Part shown: positions 1 to 13,539 of the stretch, in pieces | How the letters are laid out: each line of letters begins with the position of its first letter | Numbering within the stretch: the stretch's first letter is position 1 | From: Vanilla planifolia | Lineage: Eukaryota; Streptophyta; Magnoliopsida; Asparagales; Orchidaceae | Assembly (NCBI GenBank): GCA_023846275.1 | Contig: JAIUJO010000164.1 | Coordinates: 124,001 to 188,000, forward strand | Direction: 5' to 3' | Length of the DNA: 64,000 nucleotides | Translations under genes and position numbers: made by a program | The notes under the pieces: generated by a model | Told to the model about the DNA's origin: nothing | What the model saw: the letters and a program-made list of their open reading frames with translations, nothing else | The model's database searches: none

Positions 1-2690
1 ACAAATGTATGTACCAACACATACACATGCTCATGCACACATGGAAACACACACCTGCTCACACACAAACGTGCACACATGTAAATGCACATACATGTAA
101 AGGACACACACATACATGCACACACAAGTACACACGCACACAAATGCTCACAAATGTAAACAAACACACACACACACATATGCACTTGCACACACACACA
201 TGCATGCAAGCACAAACATTTAAACATTCAAATCCATAGGCACATATGCACACACACAAATACGTATTGCACACACACACACATACATACACACATGCTC
301 ACACAAGCATGCATGCACACATGCACACTCTGATATGTACGTGCTTACACCTATACACACACACATACGCATGCTCACACATGCACAAGAGCACAAACCC
401 TTGCATATACACACACATATGATAAACATAAGCACACAATTAATCACACACACACACATACACACACACCCACATAGATGCACATGCATGTGCATAGATA
501 CTCCAACAAGAAAACACATGCATGCATTGATGCACCCAAATGTACATGCACAAACATGCACACACTTGCATGTACATGCACAAAAATTCAAACACACACA
601 TACCTAACCTCACATGTGCTTGCATGCTAACACACACGTAGACATGTCTACACACATGCTCAAATGCAAGCTCACAAGCATACACCAACACATAGAGTCA
701 TGAACATGAATGTAGAAGTACATAGACATTTATGAACACACACATGCACGCACACCCGTACCCACACACATGCACATAGGCATACACACACATGCACAAT
801 CATATATGTACACATACTCACACAAACAATCATACATGCAAATGCACACATACTTGCCCACACACACACACACAAATACAAACAAACATGCACATGAACA
901 AGAATATATGTACACATGCATACTCATGGTTGCACACACATGCACACACATATACACATGAAAACACAAACACCCACACACATACGCACATGCATAAGCA
1001 CATGCAAACACAAGCACACAATAGATGTAGACACACATTTATTCACACACATATACATACACACATGCTCATACACACACACAAACTCACACATGCACTA
1101 CCATGTAGATACGCATGCTTGCATATGCACATACATGCATAAGAACACAAGCACTCACATATGCACACACAAATGAAAAAATGTAAGCACACAAGGAAGC
1201 ATAAACACATGCACACACATGCACATGCATATGCATAAAAACTCAGACACACACATATGCACACCCACCAATGCACTAATGCACAAATGCATATGTCAAT
1301 AAACATTCATATACATGCCCACATAGGCACACAAATATACACACACAAATGCACATATACGTACATACAGATACGCACAAAGCACAATAATATGTACACA
1401 CACACATGTGCATGAATCCATAGGCAGGTACATGCAAGCACACATGCACAAACACACAAAAACACATGCATGCAGGCATATACACACAAACATATGTACC
1501 AAGATTGACACATGCTCATGCATACATGCAAACACATACACACAAACTCACACACAAATGTACACATATTTAAATGCATATATATGTAAACAAACACACA
1601 TGTAGAGGTATACACAAGTACACACACACACACAATGCACAAAAATACAAAGCAAACAAATGCACACACACTCACATGCATGTAAGCACAAACATAAAAA
1701 AATGCAAATCCATAGTTGTACATGCACACACACACACACAAAAATATGTATTGCACACACACATACATAAGCACATGCACACACAAGCATGCATGCACTG
1801 AAATGTATGTATTAACACATGTATGCACACATGCATACACATGCACACAAGCACAAATGGTTGCACACATGCACTACTCTGAAGTCAGGCAAGCTCGCAC
1901 ATGCACACACACACTTGCATATGCACATATAAATGAGAAAACATAGGCACACAAACAAGCACACACATATACATGCACACCCACATAGATGCACACGCAT
2001 ATGCATAGGAACTCAAACATGCAAACACATGCATGCACTGATGCACAAACATATATGCCCACATACATTGATACATATAACCACACATGAACACACACAC
2101 ACACACATTCACAAATGTGCACAAACATACACAAAAATGCATAAACATGCACATGCAAACAAACACATCCAAGCCTATTCACACAAGTAGACACACACAC
2201 ATGCATGCATAAACAATGGCACATGCACACGCACATGCACACCCACAGATGCATGTATACACATACACTCATTCACAAAAAAATGCATAATCACACACAT
2301 ACATAAATCCATGCACACACAGACACACGTATGCAAGCATACACATACAGGCACAAACATACAAAACCACATACACATATGTGTGAGTACACACACACAA
2401 ACTTGCACACATGAAAAAACACACACACACACACTAATACACCTATACACACTTGTGTGCATGTTAAAAAACACACTCATGAACACTTGTGAGTGCATAC
2501 ACACATGCATGCACATACACACTTGACCAAACCCACATGCTCCTGCAAACAAACACAAGCATGTACTCACCCACATAGATACATGTATATGCACATGCAT
2601 GCACAACCACACATACACACGTGCACACAAATGTACACAAAAGCACCCGCACACAAGCACACATGCATACGCTCTCTCACGCACACACAT
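1..2690 (-). repeat. Degenerate poly(CA) array, inverted arm
   Basis: The + strand is dominated by CA, TG and TA steps with A/C excess, the mirror of the rest of the window, so the array runs on the minus strand here. Purine-pyrimidine alternation is nearly unbroken. Landmark words recur about 1.5 kb apart: the AAATCCATAG word at about 227 and 1705, and the ACCCACATAGATGCACA word at about 470 and 1980. This suggests an internal higher-order period near 1.5 kb. Reverse-complemented, about 1-1700 aligns by eye with about 47.0-49.2 kb. No gene is present; open frames here are low-complexity artefacts. Confidence 0.9.
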
Positions 2691-2705
2691 GTGTGCACAT
2701 GTTGT
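2684..2705. other. Polarity switch / inversion junction of the array
   Basis: Left of this point the + strand is CA-rich; right of it the strand is TG-rich and stays so. The junction contains the self-complementary word CACACATGTGTG followed by TGTGCACA. The direct match to the paralogous block at 52131 starts immediately to the right, while sequence to the left matches only in inverted orientation. This is what an inversion endpoint or a foldback joint would leave. Confidence 0.75.
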
Positions 2706-4210
2706 GTGTATGTACAAGCATGCATTTACATGTGTTGGTTAGTGGGTGGGGGTTTGTGTATGTGTGCACATGTGCATGTGTGTGCATCTTCATTGACATG
2801 TGTATTATTGTGTGTATATTTTATGTGTGAGTGTGTGGGGATGTTCATGTGTCTAATGTATGTCTATGTCTCTACTTGTATGCATGTATGTGGGTGTGGG
2901 TGTACCTACGTGTGTTTGTGAGCACATGCATATTTGTGTGTGTGCATGTGTGTGTGAATGTGTGTATGTGCATATTTGAATGTGTGCTTTTGTGTGCACA
3001 TGTGTGTTTTTGTGTGCACACACGAGTGTGTGTACTTATTCGTGTGTGTACATGTGTGTATATGCATGCGTGTGTGCATGTGCATGTACGTGTGTGCACG
3101 TGGGTGAGTGTGTGTCGTTATGGATGTGTGAGTATTCATGGGCCTATGTGTGCATGTTTATTTATATAAGTGTGTGTGCTTATTTCTTTTATTTATGTGT
3201 ATGTTTATTTGTCTATTTGTTTGTTTTTTATTCCTGTGTTTGTGTGTGTGTGCATAGGTTTTGCACATGGGTTCACGTGTGTGTTCTCATGTGTGCATGA
3301 ATGTAAGGGTGTGTGTGCATCTTTGTTTGTATGCATATGTGTCTAAGAGTGTTTGCATATGTCAATGTGTATATGGAAATGTGCATGAGAGTGCGTCTGT
3401 GTGTGTGCATGTGCATGCAAGTGTATGCATGTGTGTGTGTGTGTGTGTGTTTTTGTGTGTATGTCTATGCATGTCTGTGTTTATGTACATGTGCATGTGC
3501 AAGTGTGTGTTTGTGTACATGTGCTTGTGAATACGTGGGTATGCATCATGTGTGTGCATATATGCATGTGTGTGTGTGTGTTCTTGTTTGTGTGTGTATA
3601 TGAGCATTTGTGTGGGTGTGCATGTGTGGTGGTGTTTGGGCATGTATTAATGTTATTGTGTGCCTTTATGTGTGTGCATGTGTGTGTGTCCTTGTGTGTG
3701 CACATATCTATGAATGGGTGTGGGTGTGTAGATGTGTGTGTGTCCATCTTTCAGTACATTCTCATGTATGTGTGTGTGTCCTTACATGAGGATACTTAGG
3801 TGCATCTATTTGTTTAATTATACATGTGTGGATCTCTTCGTGCGCTTGTGTGTACATGTGCCTGTGTGAGTGTGTATGTGTGCATGTGTGTGTGTATGTG
3901 TATGTGCACGTGTGCGTGATTCAACATAGGAGTGTGTGAGCATGGGTGTCGTTTCTTTTGTGTGCATGTGTGTGACTATGTGTGTCTCTGAGCTTGTGTA
4001 CAAGTATGAGGGCATTTATATTTTTTTGTGCTTGGGTGCTCACATGTATGTGGGTGCATGTGTTAGCACGTGCCATTATGTGTGTGCATTTGTACATGTG
4101 TGTATACTTGAGTATATTTGCACATGCGCATGTGTGTGCATGAGCATGTGCATAAGTGTTTCTGTGTGAGTGTAGGAGCACATGTGTGCATGAGTACATG
4201 TGTGTGTATG

Positions 4211-4286
4211 TGTTTATGATTGTATATGTTTGGTTGTGTACGTGCATGTGTTTGTGATTGTATATGTTTGGTTGTTTATGTGCATG
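4211..4286 (+). repeat. 38 bp unit, two copies
   Basis: Two consecutive 38 bp units share the core GATTGTATATGTTTGGTTGT. The paralogous place near 53670-53710 has the core once only, so this duplication arose after the two large blocks separated, or was lost from copy B. Confidence 0.8.
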
Positions 4287-4312
4287 TGTGTATATGTGTG
4301 TGAGTTTATGTT

Positions 4313-4343
4313 CATGTGCATGTGCATGTGCATGTGCATGTGT
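4313..4343 (+). repeat. CATGTG hexamer run
   Basis: Five successive CATGTG-type hexamers. It is a local homogenisation of a word common throughout the array. Confidence 0.7.
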
Positions 4344-4728
4344 GTGCATGCGTATGTATGTGTGTTTGTGTGCATGTGTTCATGTGCATGTCTACATGTG
4401 TTAGTTTGAGCATGTGTTTATTTTTGTGTGTGTTTGTGTGTGTATGTGCATGTGTGTGTAACTGTGAGTGTGCGCATGTGTGTGTCCAGACATACACATT
4501 AGTGCATGCTGGTGTGTGTATGTATATATGTATGCATGTGTTTATGTGTGTCTGTCATGTGTGTGCATGTGTGTGTAGATGTTCGTATGTGTTTTTGTGT
4601 GTGTATGCATGTGTGTATGCACAAGTATACATGCATGCTAGTGCATGCATGTGTGTACGTGTGCATGCGCTTGTATTTGTTAATGAGCATTTGTGTGCAA
4701 GTGCATGTGTGCATATGTCTGTGCGTGG

Positions 4729-4784
4729 GTGCACATGTCAATGTGCAGGCGTGCACATGTCAATGTGCATGCGTGCACATGTGT
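4729..4784 (+). repeat. 22 bp unit, two copies plus a partial
   Basis: Units of 22 bp beginning GTGCACATGTCAATGTGC start at 4729 and 4751, with a third partial start at 4773. The copies are nearly identical, so this is a recent local duplication. Confidence 0.75.
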
Positions 4785-5885
4785 GTGCAAGCACACCTTT
4801 ATGTATATATGTCCATGGGTGAGTGTATGTGTGAGTGAGTTTGCATGTGTGTACATGTGTGTGTGTCTTTGTGTGATTAGGCATTTGCATGTGTTTGTGT
4901 GTGTCTACTTGTGTATCTAACTTATTGTGCAAATGCATGGGTGTGAATGTGAGCGTATATGTGCATGTGTGTGTTGGAGTATTCTTGTATGCATGTGTGT
5001 ATTGGCATAGGTATGCACGCATGTGTGTGTGTATGTCTATACATTTCTATATTTGTACACATGTGCTTGTGTTCATGCATGGTAGTATGCATGTGCTTGG
5101 GCATGTGTTTGTGCACCTGTGTTTGTGCATTTGAGTAGGAGTGCATATGTGTGAATGTGTGTGTGTGTGCATGCATGTCAGCATGTGCATGTGTGTGTGC
5201 ACATGTGTATAAGCATGTGTGTGTGTCGATGTAAGTGAGTATGTGTGTCCCTATGAGTGTGCATGTGTTTGTGCTCATGTGTTCATGCACTATGTGAGCT
5301 TGTGTATGTGCGTTCGAACGTGTGTTTATGGGTATGTGTGTCATTGCATGTGTGTACAGGTGTGTGTTTGTTGTTATATGCATGGGTGTGTGTACGAACA
5401 TGTGAGTGGGCTTAGTTGTGTGTGGATAAGTAGATGCTTGGGTATGTGTGCATTTATGTGTTTGTGTGTGTGCATGTGGTTGTGTGTGTGTGTTTGCCTA
5501 TGGGGGTGAGTGTAAATATGCATGTGGGTGTGAGTGCATGTGCATGTGAGTATATGTTTGTGCATGTAGTGAACACATGTGCATGTGTGGTAGAGCATAC
5601 ACTTGTGTGGGTTAATATGCATGGGTGTGTTTTTGTGTGCATACGTGTTTGCATACATTCATGTATATATGTGTGCTCATGTGTATATGTGCATGCACAC
5701 ACATGTGTGTATTTGTGTGAGTGCACACACATGTGTGTGACTTCATGTTTGTGCATGTGTGAGCGTGTGCACATGCGTACACTTTTGTGTGAATGTTTTT
5801 ATGTGTTTATGCATATGTCTATACGTGACCTTGTGCATGTGTGTGTATGTGTGTGAGCATGTATAGGTGCACGTCTTCATGTGTA

Positions 5886-5917
<32 letters not shown>

Positions 5918-8900
5918 CATTTGTGTGTAGGTAGGTTTTTTATGTCTTTGTGCATACATGCATGTTCTTGTGTGTGAGTTTGTTTGCTTGTGTGTGCATT
6001 TGTGCATGTTTGTATATGTGTGTGTATGTGTGTGTGTATGTGTGTGTACATGTGTGTACTTACTTACTTGTACATGTGTATGTTTTGTATGCATGCATGT
6101 ACTTGTGCATTTGTGCATACATGTGCATGTACATGTGTGCATGTGTTAGCATGCACATGTATACAGGTTCTCATGTCATTGTGCATATATGTGTGTGTGC
6201 ATGTAATTGTGCATGCATGCATGCATGTGTGTGCTTGCATTAACGTCTCAGAATGTGTGTTTGTGAGTTCATGTGTGCATGCATACTAGTTTATGTATGT
6301 GTGAGCATATGGGTTTATGTATGCATGTATATGTGTGCCTGTGTATGTGTGAGGGTTCATGTGTGGTTTTGTGTGTGTGGGCACATGTGTGATTGTTGGG
6401 AAGTCATTTGTGCCATTCTATGTTCCAGCATGTATGTGAGCATGTGCGTGTGTGAGTATGCATGTTTGTGTCTGTGTGTACATGTGTGTATGTGGGTGAG
6501 TGTGCATGTGTGGGCATATCTGTATGCATGTGTGTGCAATTGTATATGTACATGTGTGTGTGTGTGTGTGTGCATGGAGGTTGTCCACGTGTGTAGGCAC
6601 TTGTGTGTGAATTTGTCCATGTGCTTGTGCTTGTTCTCATTTAGCTATGCTTATGTGTGTGTTTGTGTGTCTATATGCATGTGCTTATACAGATGTGTGT
6701 GTTTTCATTCTTGCATTTTTGTAGATATGCATGTGCATTCTTTTGTGTGTTAGTGCATGTGCGTGTTTGTGCGTGTGTGCATGCATGCAAGTTTGTGTGT
6801 AGATGTGTGTGCATGTGTATGTATGTGTGAGTTTGTATATTTGTATATGTATTCATGCCATGTGCATATGCATGTGTGCACTTGTGTGTCTGCTTGCATA
6901 TATGTGTGGGTATGCAAGTGTGAGTGTGCAAATATGTGCATAATCATGTATCTATATGTGTTTGTGAGGGTTTGTGTGTGCATGTGCATGCCTTTGTAAG
7001 TGTACGTACATGTGTGTGTGTGTGGATGGGCATTTGTGGATGTGTTTGAGTGTGTTCATTTGTGTGCTTCTGTGTGCACTTGTGTATGTACTTGTTTGTG
7101 TACCAATGTGAATGCATATGTATGTGTGTGTGTGTGTGTAAGTGTGTGCTTGTGAGTGTGGGTGTGGTTGTATTTTTGTTTATGTGTGCATGTGTGTGTG
7201 TGCATGTGCATGTAGACATGAATATGTATAATGTTTATGCATGCATGTATACATGTGCATATAGACTTGAGTTTGTGTATGCATGTGTTTGTATGCATAT
7301 GAGCATTTATGTGCATCTATGTGTGTGTGTGTGTGCATGTGTGGTCGTGTACAGGTTTTCATGTATGTGTGTCAGAATGTTTGTGTGTGTGTACAACTAT
7401 GTATGCATAGTCTTATTTATGTGTGTGTGTGTGTGTGCTTTTGTGCATGTTTTCATGAGCATGTGCATGTGTTTGTGTTTGCATGTGTGCAAAAGTATGC
7501 ATGCACGCATGTTTGTGCATTTGTGTGTATGTTGTGCATACATGTTTTGTGTGTGTGTGTGTATGTGTGAGCAAGTGTATTTCCATGTTTACATATGACC
7601 ACGTATGTGAGCATGATTATTTGCATGTGTATGTGTGTTCATGTGTGCTCTTGTGCTTTTGTGTTTATGCATGTGTGTTCTTTTGCATGGGTTTGTTTAT
7701 GTGTGTGTGTGCATCTATGCATTCGTGCATGTGTTTATGGGCATGTGTGTTTGGTTATGTGATTGTGCAGGTGTGTGTGCATGTGTACAGGTGTGTGTGC
7801 AGGTGTACATGTGTGTGCTTTTGTTTGCATGTGTGTGCATGCATACATGCATGTGTATGCAAGTGCATGTGTGTGTGAGTTTGTGTGTGTGTGTGTGTAT
7901 ATAGGTGAGGCATATGGGTGTGCACACATATGTGTGCATGCTTGTATACACATGTGTGCATATGGGTCCATATATGTCTATGGATGCATGCGTGTGTGTG
8001 TGAGCAATGCGTGTGTGCATATGAGCATGATCGTGTGTATTTTTGTGCATGCATGCGTCAATGTGTTTGTGCATGCATACATGTCTGATATGGGTGTGTG
8101 TATGTGTGTTAATTTACCTCTATTTGTCTTTCTCTATGCTTGTTTATATGTGCATGCTTGTGTGTGCATGTGCATGTGTGCATGCTTATGCATGCATGTG
8201 CTTGTGTGCATCTCTATGTGTTTGTGCACGTGGGATTACATGTGTGTCGATGTGTGATTTTGTGTTTATGTGAGTGTGTGTGCATGTGTGTGAACCTCCA
8301 TGTGTGCATGTGTATCTATTTGTGTGCTTGTGTGTGTGTGAATGTTTGTGCATGTGTAGTGCATGTGTCTGTGTTGGGATGTGCACATGTTTTTGCATGT
8401 GCATTTCTATATGTGTGCATGTGTGTATATGTGCTTGTGCAGATGAATGCATGTGTATGAGCTTGCGTGGGTGTTTATATGTATACTTATCTGTGTATGT
8501 TTGTGTGTGCATGTTTGAGTGTGTAGGGAGGTGTGTGTTTGCATGTATGTGTGCACGTGGGTTCGTGTTCACATGTATGTATTTGTGTGCATGTGCATGT
8601 GCAAATTTGTTTATAACTATGCATATGTGTTTATCTATGTGTGTGTGCATGAAAGTATGCATGTGTTTGTGTGTGCATGCACACATATGTGCATGTGTTT
8701 TAGGTGTGCATGTGTGTGTTTGTGTATTTGTGTAAGTTTGCATGTTGTGTATTTGTTTGTTCGTGTGTGCGTGTGTACGTCTATGAGGGTGCATGTGCGT
8801 GTGCACGTATGTGCATATGTGTGTGTGCATTTGTGTGTGTTTTCAAGTGCATATGTGTTGTTGTAAATGTACATGCATGTGCATGTATGCATATTGTGCT

Positions 8901-11900
8901 TGTGTATGTACGTTTGTACACATGTGTGTGTGTTTATATTTGTGCATGAGTGTGCATGTGTGTATGCATGATTTTGAGCATGTGTGTACATGCAAGTGTC
9001 TGTGTTTACATGCATGTTCACATGTGTGTGTGCATGTATATGTTGTGTGTGTGTGCATGCATTTGCATCTTTGTGTGCCTATGTGCATAGGTGCATGTCT
9101 TTATGGATGTGTGTGTTCTTGGCATGTGCAAGTGTATGTGTGTGCTGTGCATGTGTCTACGTGAATGCACATGTGCTTAAATGTGTGTGTGTTCATCTAA
9201 CATATTTGTTTTTGTACATATGTTTGTGCATGTGTCTACGTGAATGCACATGTGTTTGAATGTGTGGTAGTGTTTATGGATTTTTGTGTATCTATGTGCA
9301 TTTGCATGTACATGCATGTGTGTGTGCACGTATGTGCATGTACTCTTATGTATATGTATGCATGCTTACATACGTGTCTATGTCTACATGAGTTTTTGCA
9401 TATGAGTGTGTGTGTGCGTGTTCCAGTGTGTGTGCATGTGTGCGTGTCTATGTGCATGTGTGTGCTTTTACATGTCTACGTCTACATGAGTGCATATTTG
9501 TGTGTTTGTGTGCATAGAGGGCTTGTTCATGTGTGTGTGCATGTGTCTATATATTGGTTTTCATGCATTGAGTGGGTGTATGTGGATGTATGTGTGTGTA
9601 CTTTTGTGTTTATGTGTTCTTGTGTGTGTGTTGGTGCATATGTGTGCATGCTTTTGTGTGAGTATACCTATCTATGTACATGTGTGCATGTTTGTGTTAA
9701 TGCATGTGTGTGAATGCTTGCATGTGCTTGTATGTAGGTGTTTGCTTATGCATGCACACATGTATGTATATGTATGTGCATGTGTGAAGGTGTTTATGTG
9801 CGTACAAATGTCCACATGAATTTGTGTTTGTGTGTATACATCGATGTGTGTGTGTGTGTGTGCATGTACTCATAGGGGTGTGTACAAGTGTGTTTTGCAT
9901 GCGTGTGTTCGGGTATGCATATGGGTGGGTGTTATTATGTGTGATGGCATATGCAAGTGCATGCACATGCATGTATGTATATGTGCATGCTTGTGTGTGT
10001 GTATGTGTGCATCTATTTGTATGCATTATGCATGATTGTGCATGTGTGTACTTGTGTGTATTTACTTGTTTTTGTTTGTGTGCACGTGTAAGTGCATGTG
10101 CTCATGCATGTGCATATGTGTGGGTGTGTTTTGTATGACTATGTATACGTGCATCAGTGTGCACATATGTGTGTGTGCTTATGTGTGTGTTGGTGTATGC
10201 TTGTGTGTGTGTGTGTGCATGCATTCAGGTGCTTGCATGCATGCATGCAAACATGGGTATATGGTTGTGTGTGTGTGCATGTTCATTTTTGAATGGGTTT
10301 TTGCGTGTTAATGTTTGTCTATCGATACAGGCATGTATGAGTGTGTATATTAGTGTGGGTGTCTACATGTGTTTGTGTACATGTGTACACACTTATAATG
10401 TGTGCATGCATGTGTGTGTGTATGCTTGCATGTTTTCACATGTGCATGTTTATTAGTGTGTGGATGCATGTGCATGTTCCTTTTTGTCTGCGTGAGTGTA
10501 TGTGTGAGTGCGTGTGTGTGCTTGCATGTGTGTGCATGCATGTTCGCATGTGTATGTGTCGCTTTCCACATTCATGTGTGTATGTGTATCATTATGTGTC
10601 TACGAGCAAGTGCATATGTGTGTGTGGTGGTATATTTATGTATTCACATGTGTGTGTGTTTATGTGTTCAGGTGGTTTTGTATGTTAGTGTTTGTGTGTG
10701 TGTGAGTGCATGTGTGTCTAAGTGTTTGTGTCTGGTTGCATGGTTGCGTGGGTGCATGTATGTATTTGTGTGCATTGGTATATGTGGGTTTAAGTGTGCA
10801 TGTGTGTATATATATGCACATGCTTATGTGTGTGTGTATTAATGCATATCTATGTTGTCTGTATTCCTGTGTGCTATATGTGTGTTTGAGTGGGTGTGCA
10901 TGTAAGTGTGAAATTATGCAATCATGTGTGCATGGATCTATGCAAGTGCTTCTACATGTGTGCATGTGTGTGTACTTGTGCACACATTTGTGACTATGCA
11001 TGCATATGAGCATGCAAGAGTGCATGTGCATGTTCATGTGCTTGTGCATACATGTGTGCATGCATGTTAGTGTGCATGTTCACATGTCAGCATGTGTGTG
11101 TTCATTTCTATGTATGTGAGTGTTTGTGCAAGTGCAAATGTTTATGCCTGCATATGTGTGTGCATGGCATGTGTGTATTAATGTGTTTGTATGCATGTGC
11201 ATGTTTGCTTGTGTGTGTGTGTGTATGTATGTGCTCCTATGTTAATGTGTGTGTGTCTGTACATGTGTTTATTTGTATGTGTGTTCTTGCATGTGCATGT
11301 GTGTGTTCATATATTTTTGTGTAAGAGCACATGTTTCTATGTGTGTGTATGCATGCACATGTGTGTGTCTATGAATTCATGAAGGCATATGTGTGTGTAC
11401 ACGTGTGCAAGTGTGCATGTGGGTAGGTGTGTGTCTTTTTTTGTGCACATCTTTATGTGTGTGCATGTGTGTATGTGTGCATGCTTATGCAGACTTATGT
11501 TTATGTGCATATATTTGTGTGCATGATTACTCGTTTGTGTGTGTGAGTTTTTGTATGTGTTTGTGTGAGCATGCATGTGCGTATGCATGTATGTGTCTGT
11601 ATGTGTGGGTCTATGGGTGTATAATTAGAAAGCCTTTTTGAGTGCATGTGCATGTGCCTATGCATGTGCTCTCTGTTTGTGAGCCTATGCCTTTATGTGT
11701 GTTATGTATGCTTGTGCTTGTGCATGTGCATCTATATGTGTACATGTGGGTGTATGAGTGTGCGTGTGTGTACATGTGTGCATTTGTGTGTATGTGTACA
11801 TGTGTGCATGTGTGTTCATGTGTGCAAGCATTCTATGTTCATGCATGTGTATGTGCATGTGCATGTGTGTATGTATGTGTGTATTTGTTTGTGTGTTTAA

Positions 11901-13508
11901 AGTATGCATCTAATGATGTGTACTTGTGTATTGTGTTTTGTGGGTGTTTCTACATGTGTGTGTGTAGGTGGGTGAAGGTGTTCATGTGTGTGTATATTTT
12001 TGCATGCATATGTGTGTGTGCATATCTGTGTGCATGTATGCGTAAATGTGTGTGTGTGCAAATACAAGCATGTGTTTTCATGAGTACATGCTTCCATAAG
12101 TGCATGCTTGTGTGTGTGCTTATGCCTCTGTGTGTGTTTATGTGCATGTTTGTTCATGTGCACACATGTTCAAGTATTTCTATATGCATAAGCATGCAAT
12201 TGGGTGAATGTGAGTGTGTGTGCTTATACATGTGTTTCCATGTTTATGTGCATACATGTGCATGTCTATGGATGTTTGTGTGTGTGCATCTATGTCTTCT
12301 TTTGTTTTTGTACCTATATGTGTGTGTTCATGCATGTGTGTGTATGTGCATGTGTGTGTCATTGCATGCATGTTAGTGCTTGTGTGTGCTTGGGTGTGTG
12401 ACACGTTTATGTGTGTGCATATTAAATACGTGTGTGCATGCAATCATATGCATGTGTGTGTTGGGGGGAGTGGGTATGTGCGTGCATGTGTGTGTTTGTG
12501 AGTGTGTATGCATGCATGTATGTTACATGCATAAGTGTCTGTGTGCATGCAAGCATGTGTGTGTGTGCATATATGCACACGTGGGCACATATTTCTATGA
12601 ACTATAAGCAAATGTGTGCAAGTGTACAGCTCTTTATGTGTGTGTGTGTGTGTGCATCTATGCGTCTGCACTTGCGCATGTGTTTACATGTGTGTGAGCA
12701 TGTATTCTTTTTTGTTTATGTGTGTGTGTTAGTGCACACAAGCACCCATGTCTGTGTTCATGTATTTGTGGCTCTACATTAGTATGCATATGCATGTGTA
12801 TGTGTGTTTGTATGTATGTGCATGTGTTTGTGAATGTGTATGTGTTTGTGTACATGAATGCATGTGGTTTTGGGTGCACGTGTGCATGCATATGAGTGTG
12901 TGTGTGTGTGTGTGTGTCTGGGTGTGTTTGTGAGGGTGTGTGTGAATAAATATGCATGCATGAGTGTTTGTGCATGTGCACATGCATACATAAGTGTGTA
13001 GTAGTGCAAGTATGTGTGTGTATTTATGTGTGTGTGGGTGCTTGAGTGTGTGTATATGTCTATCTACTTGTGCACGTGTGTGCACAAGTGGGAACATGTG
13101 TGTGAGTTAGAGCATACATTTATGTGTGTGCATGTATGTGATTATGCATGTGTGTGTGCATGTGTGGATGTGTGTGCATGTGTTTGCATGCACATGTGTG
13201 CCTGTTTGAGTGCAGGTGTGTGTGTGTGTGTGCATATCTGTATACATGCATGTGTGCTAGAGCACATGCTTAGTGTAAGAGTGCATGAGTGTGTGTTTGT
13301 GTACATGTGTGCATATGTGTGTGTAGGTGTGCATGTATGTATACGTGTGCATGCATTTGTGCAAATGTTTGTATGCACGCATGTGTGTGTATATGTGTGT
13401 ATGAGTTTTTGTGTCCATTGTGCTTGAATGTGTGTGTGCACTAATGTGTGTGTGCATGGTTATACATATATGTGTATTTCTTTGTGTGTGTGTGTTTATG
13501 CAGTGTAT

Positions 13509-13513
<5 letters not shown>

Positions 13514-13539
<26 letters not shown>
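13514..13539 (+). repeat. Pure (TG)13 microsatellite
   Basis: An uninterrupted dinucleotide run inside the degenerate array, probably a recent slippage product or a surviving unmutated seed. Confidence 0.85.

Noticed and set aside
2684..2705. Origin or hairpin regulatory element at the polarity switch
   Set aside because: The palindromic words are expected where CA-rich and TG-rich DNA meet, so they give no evidence of function.
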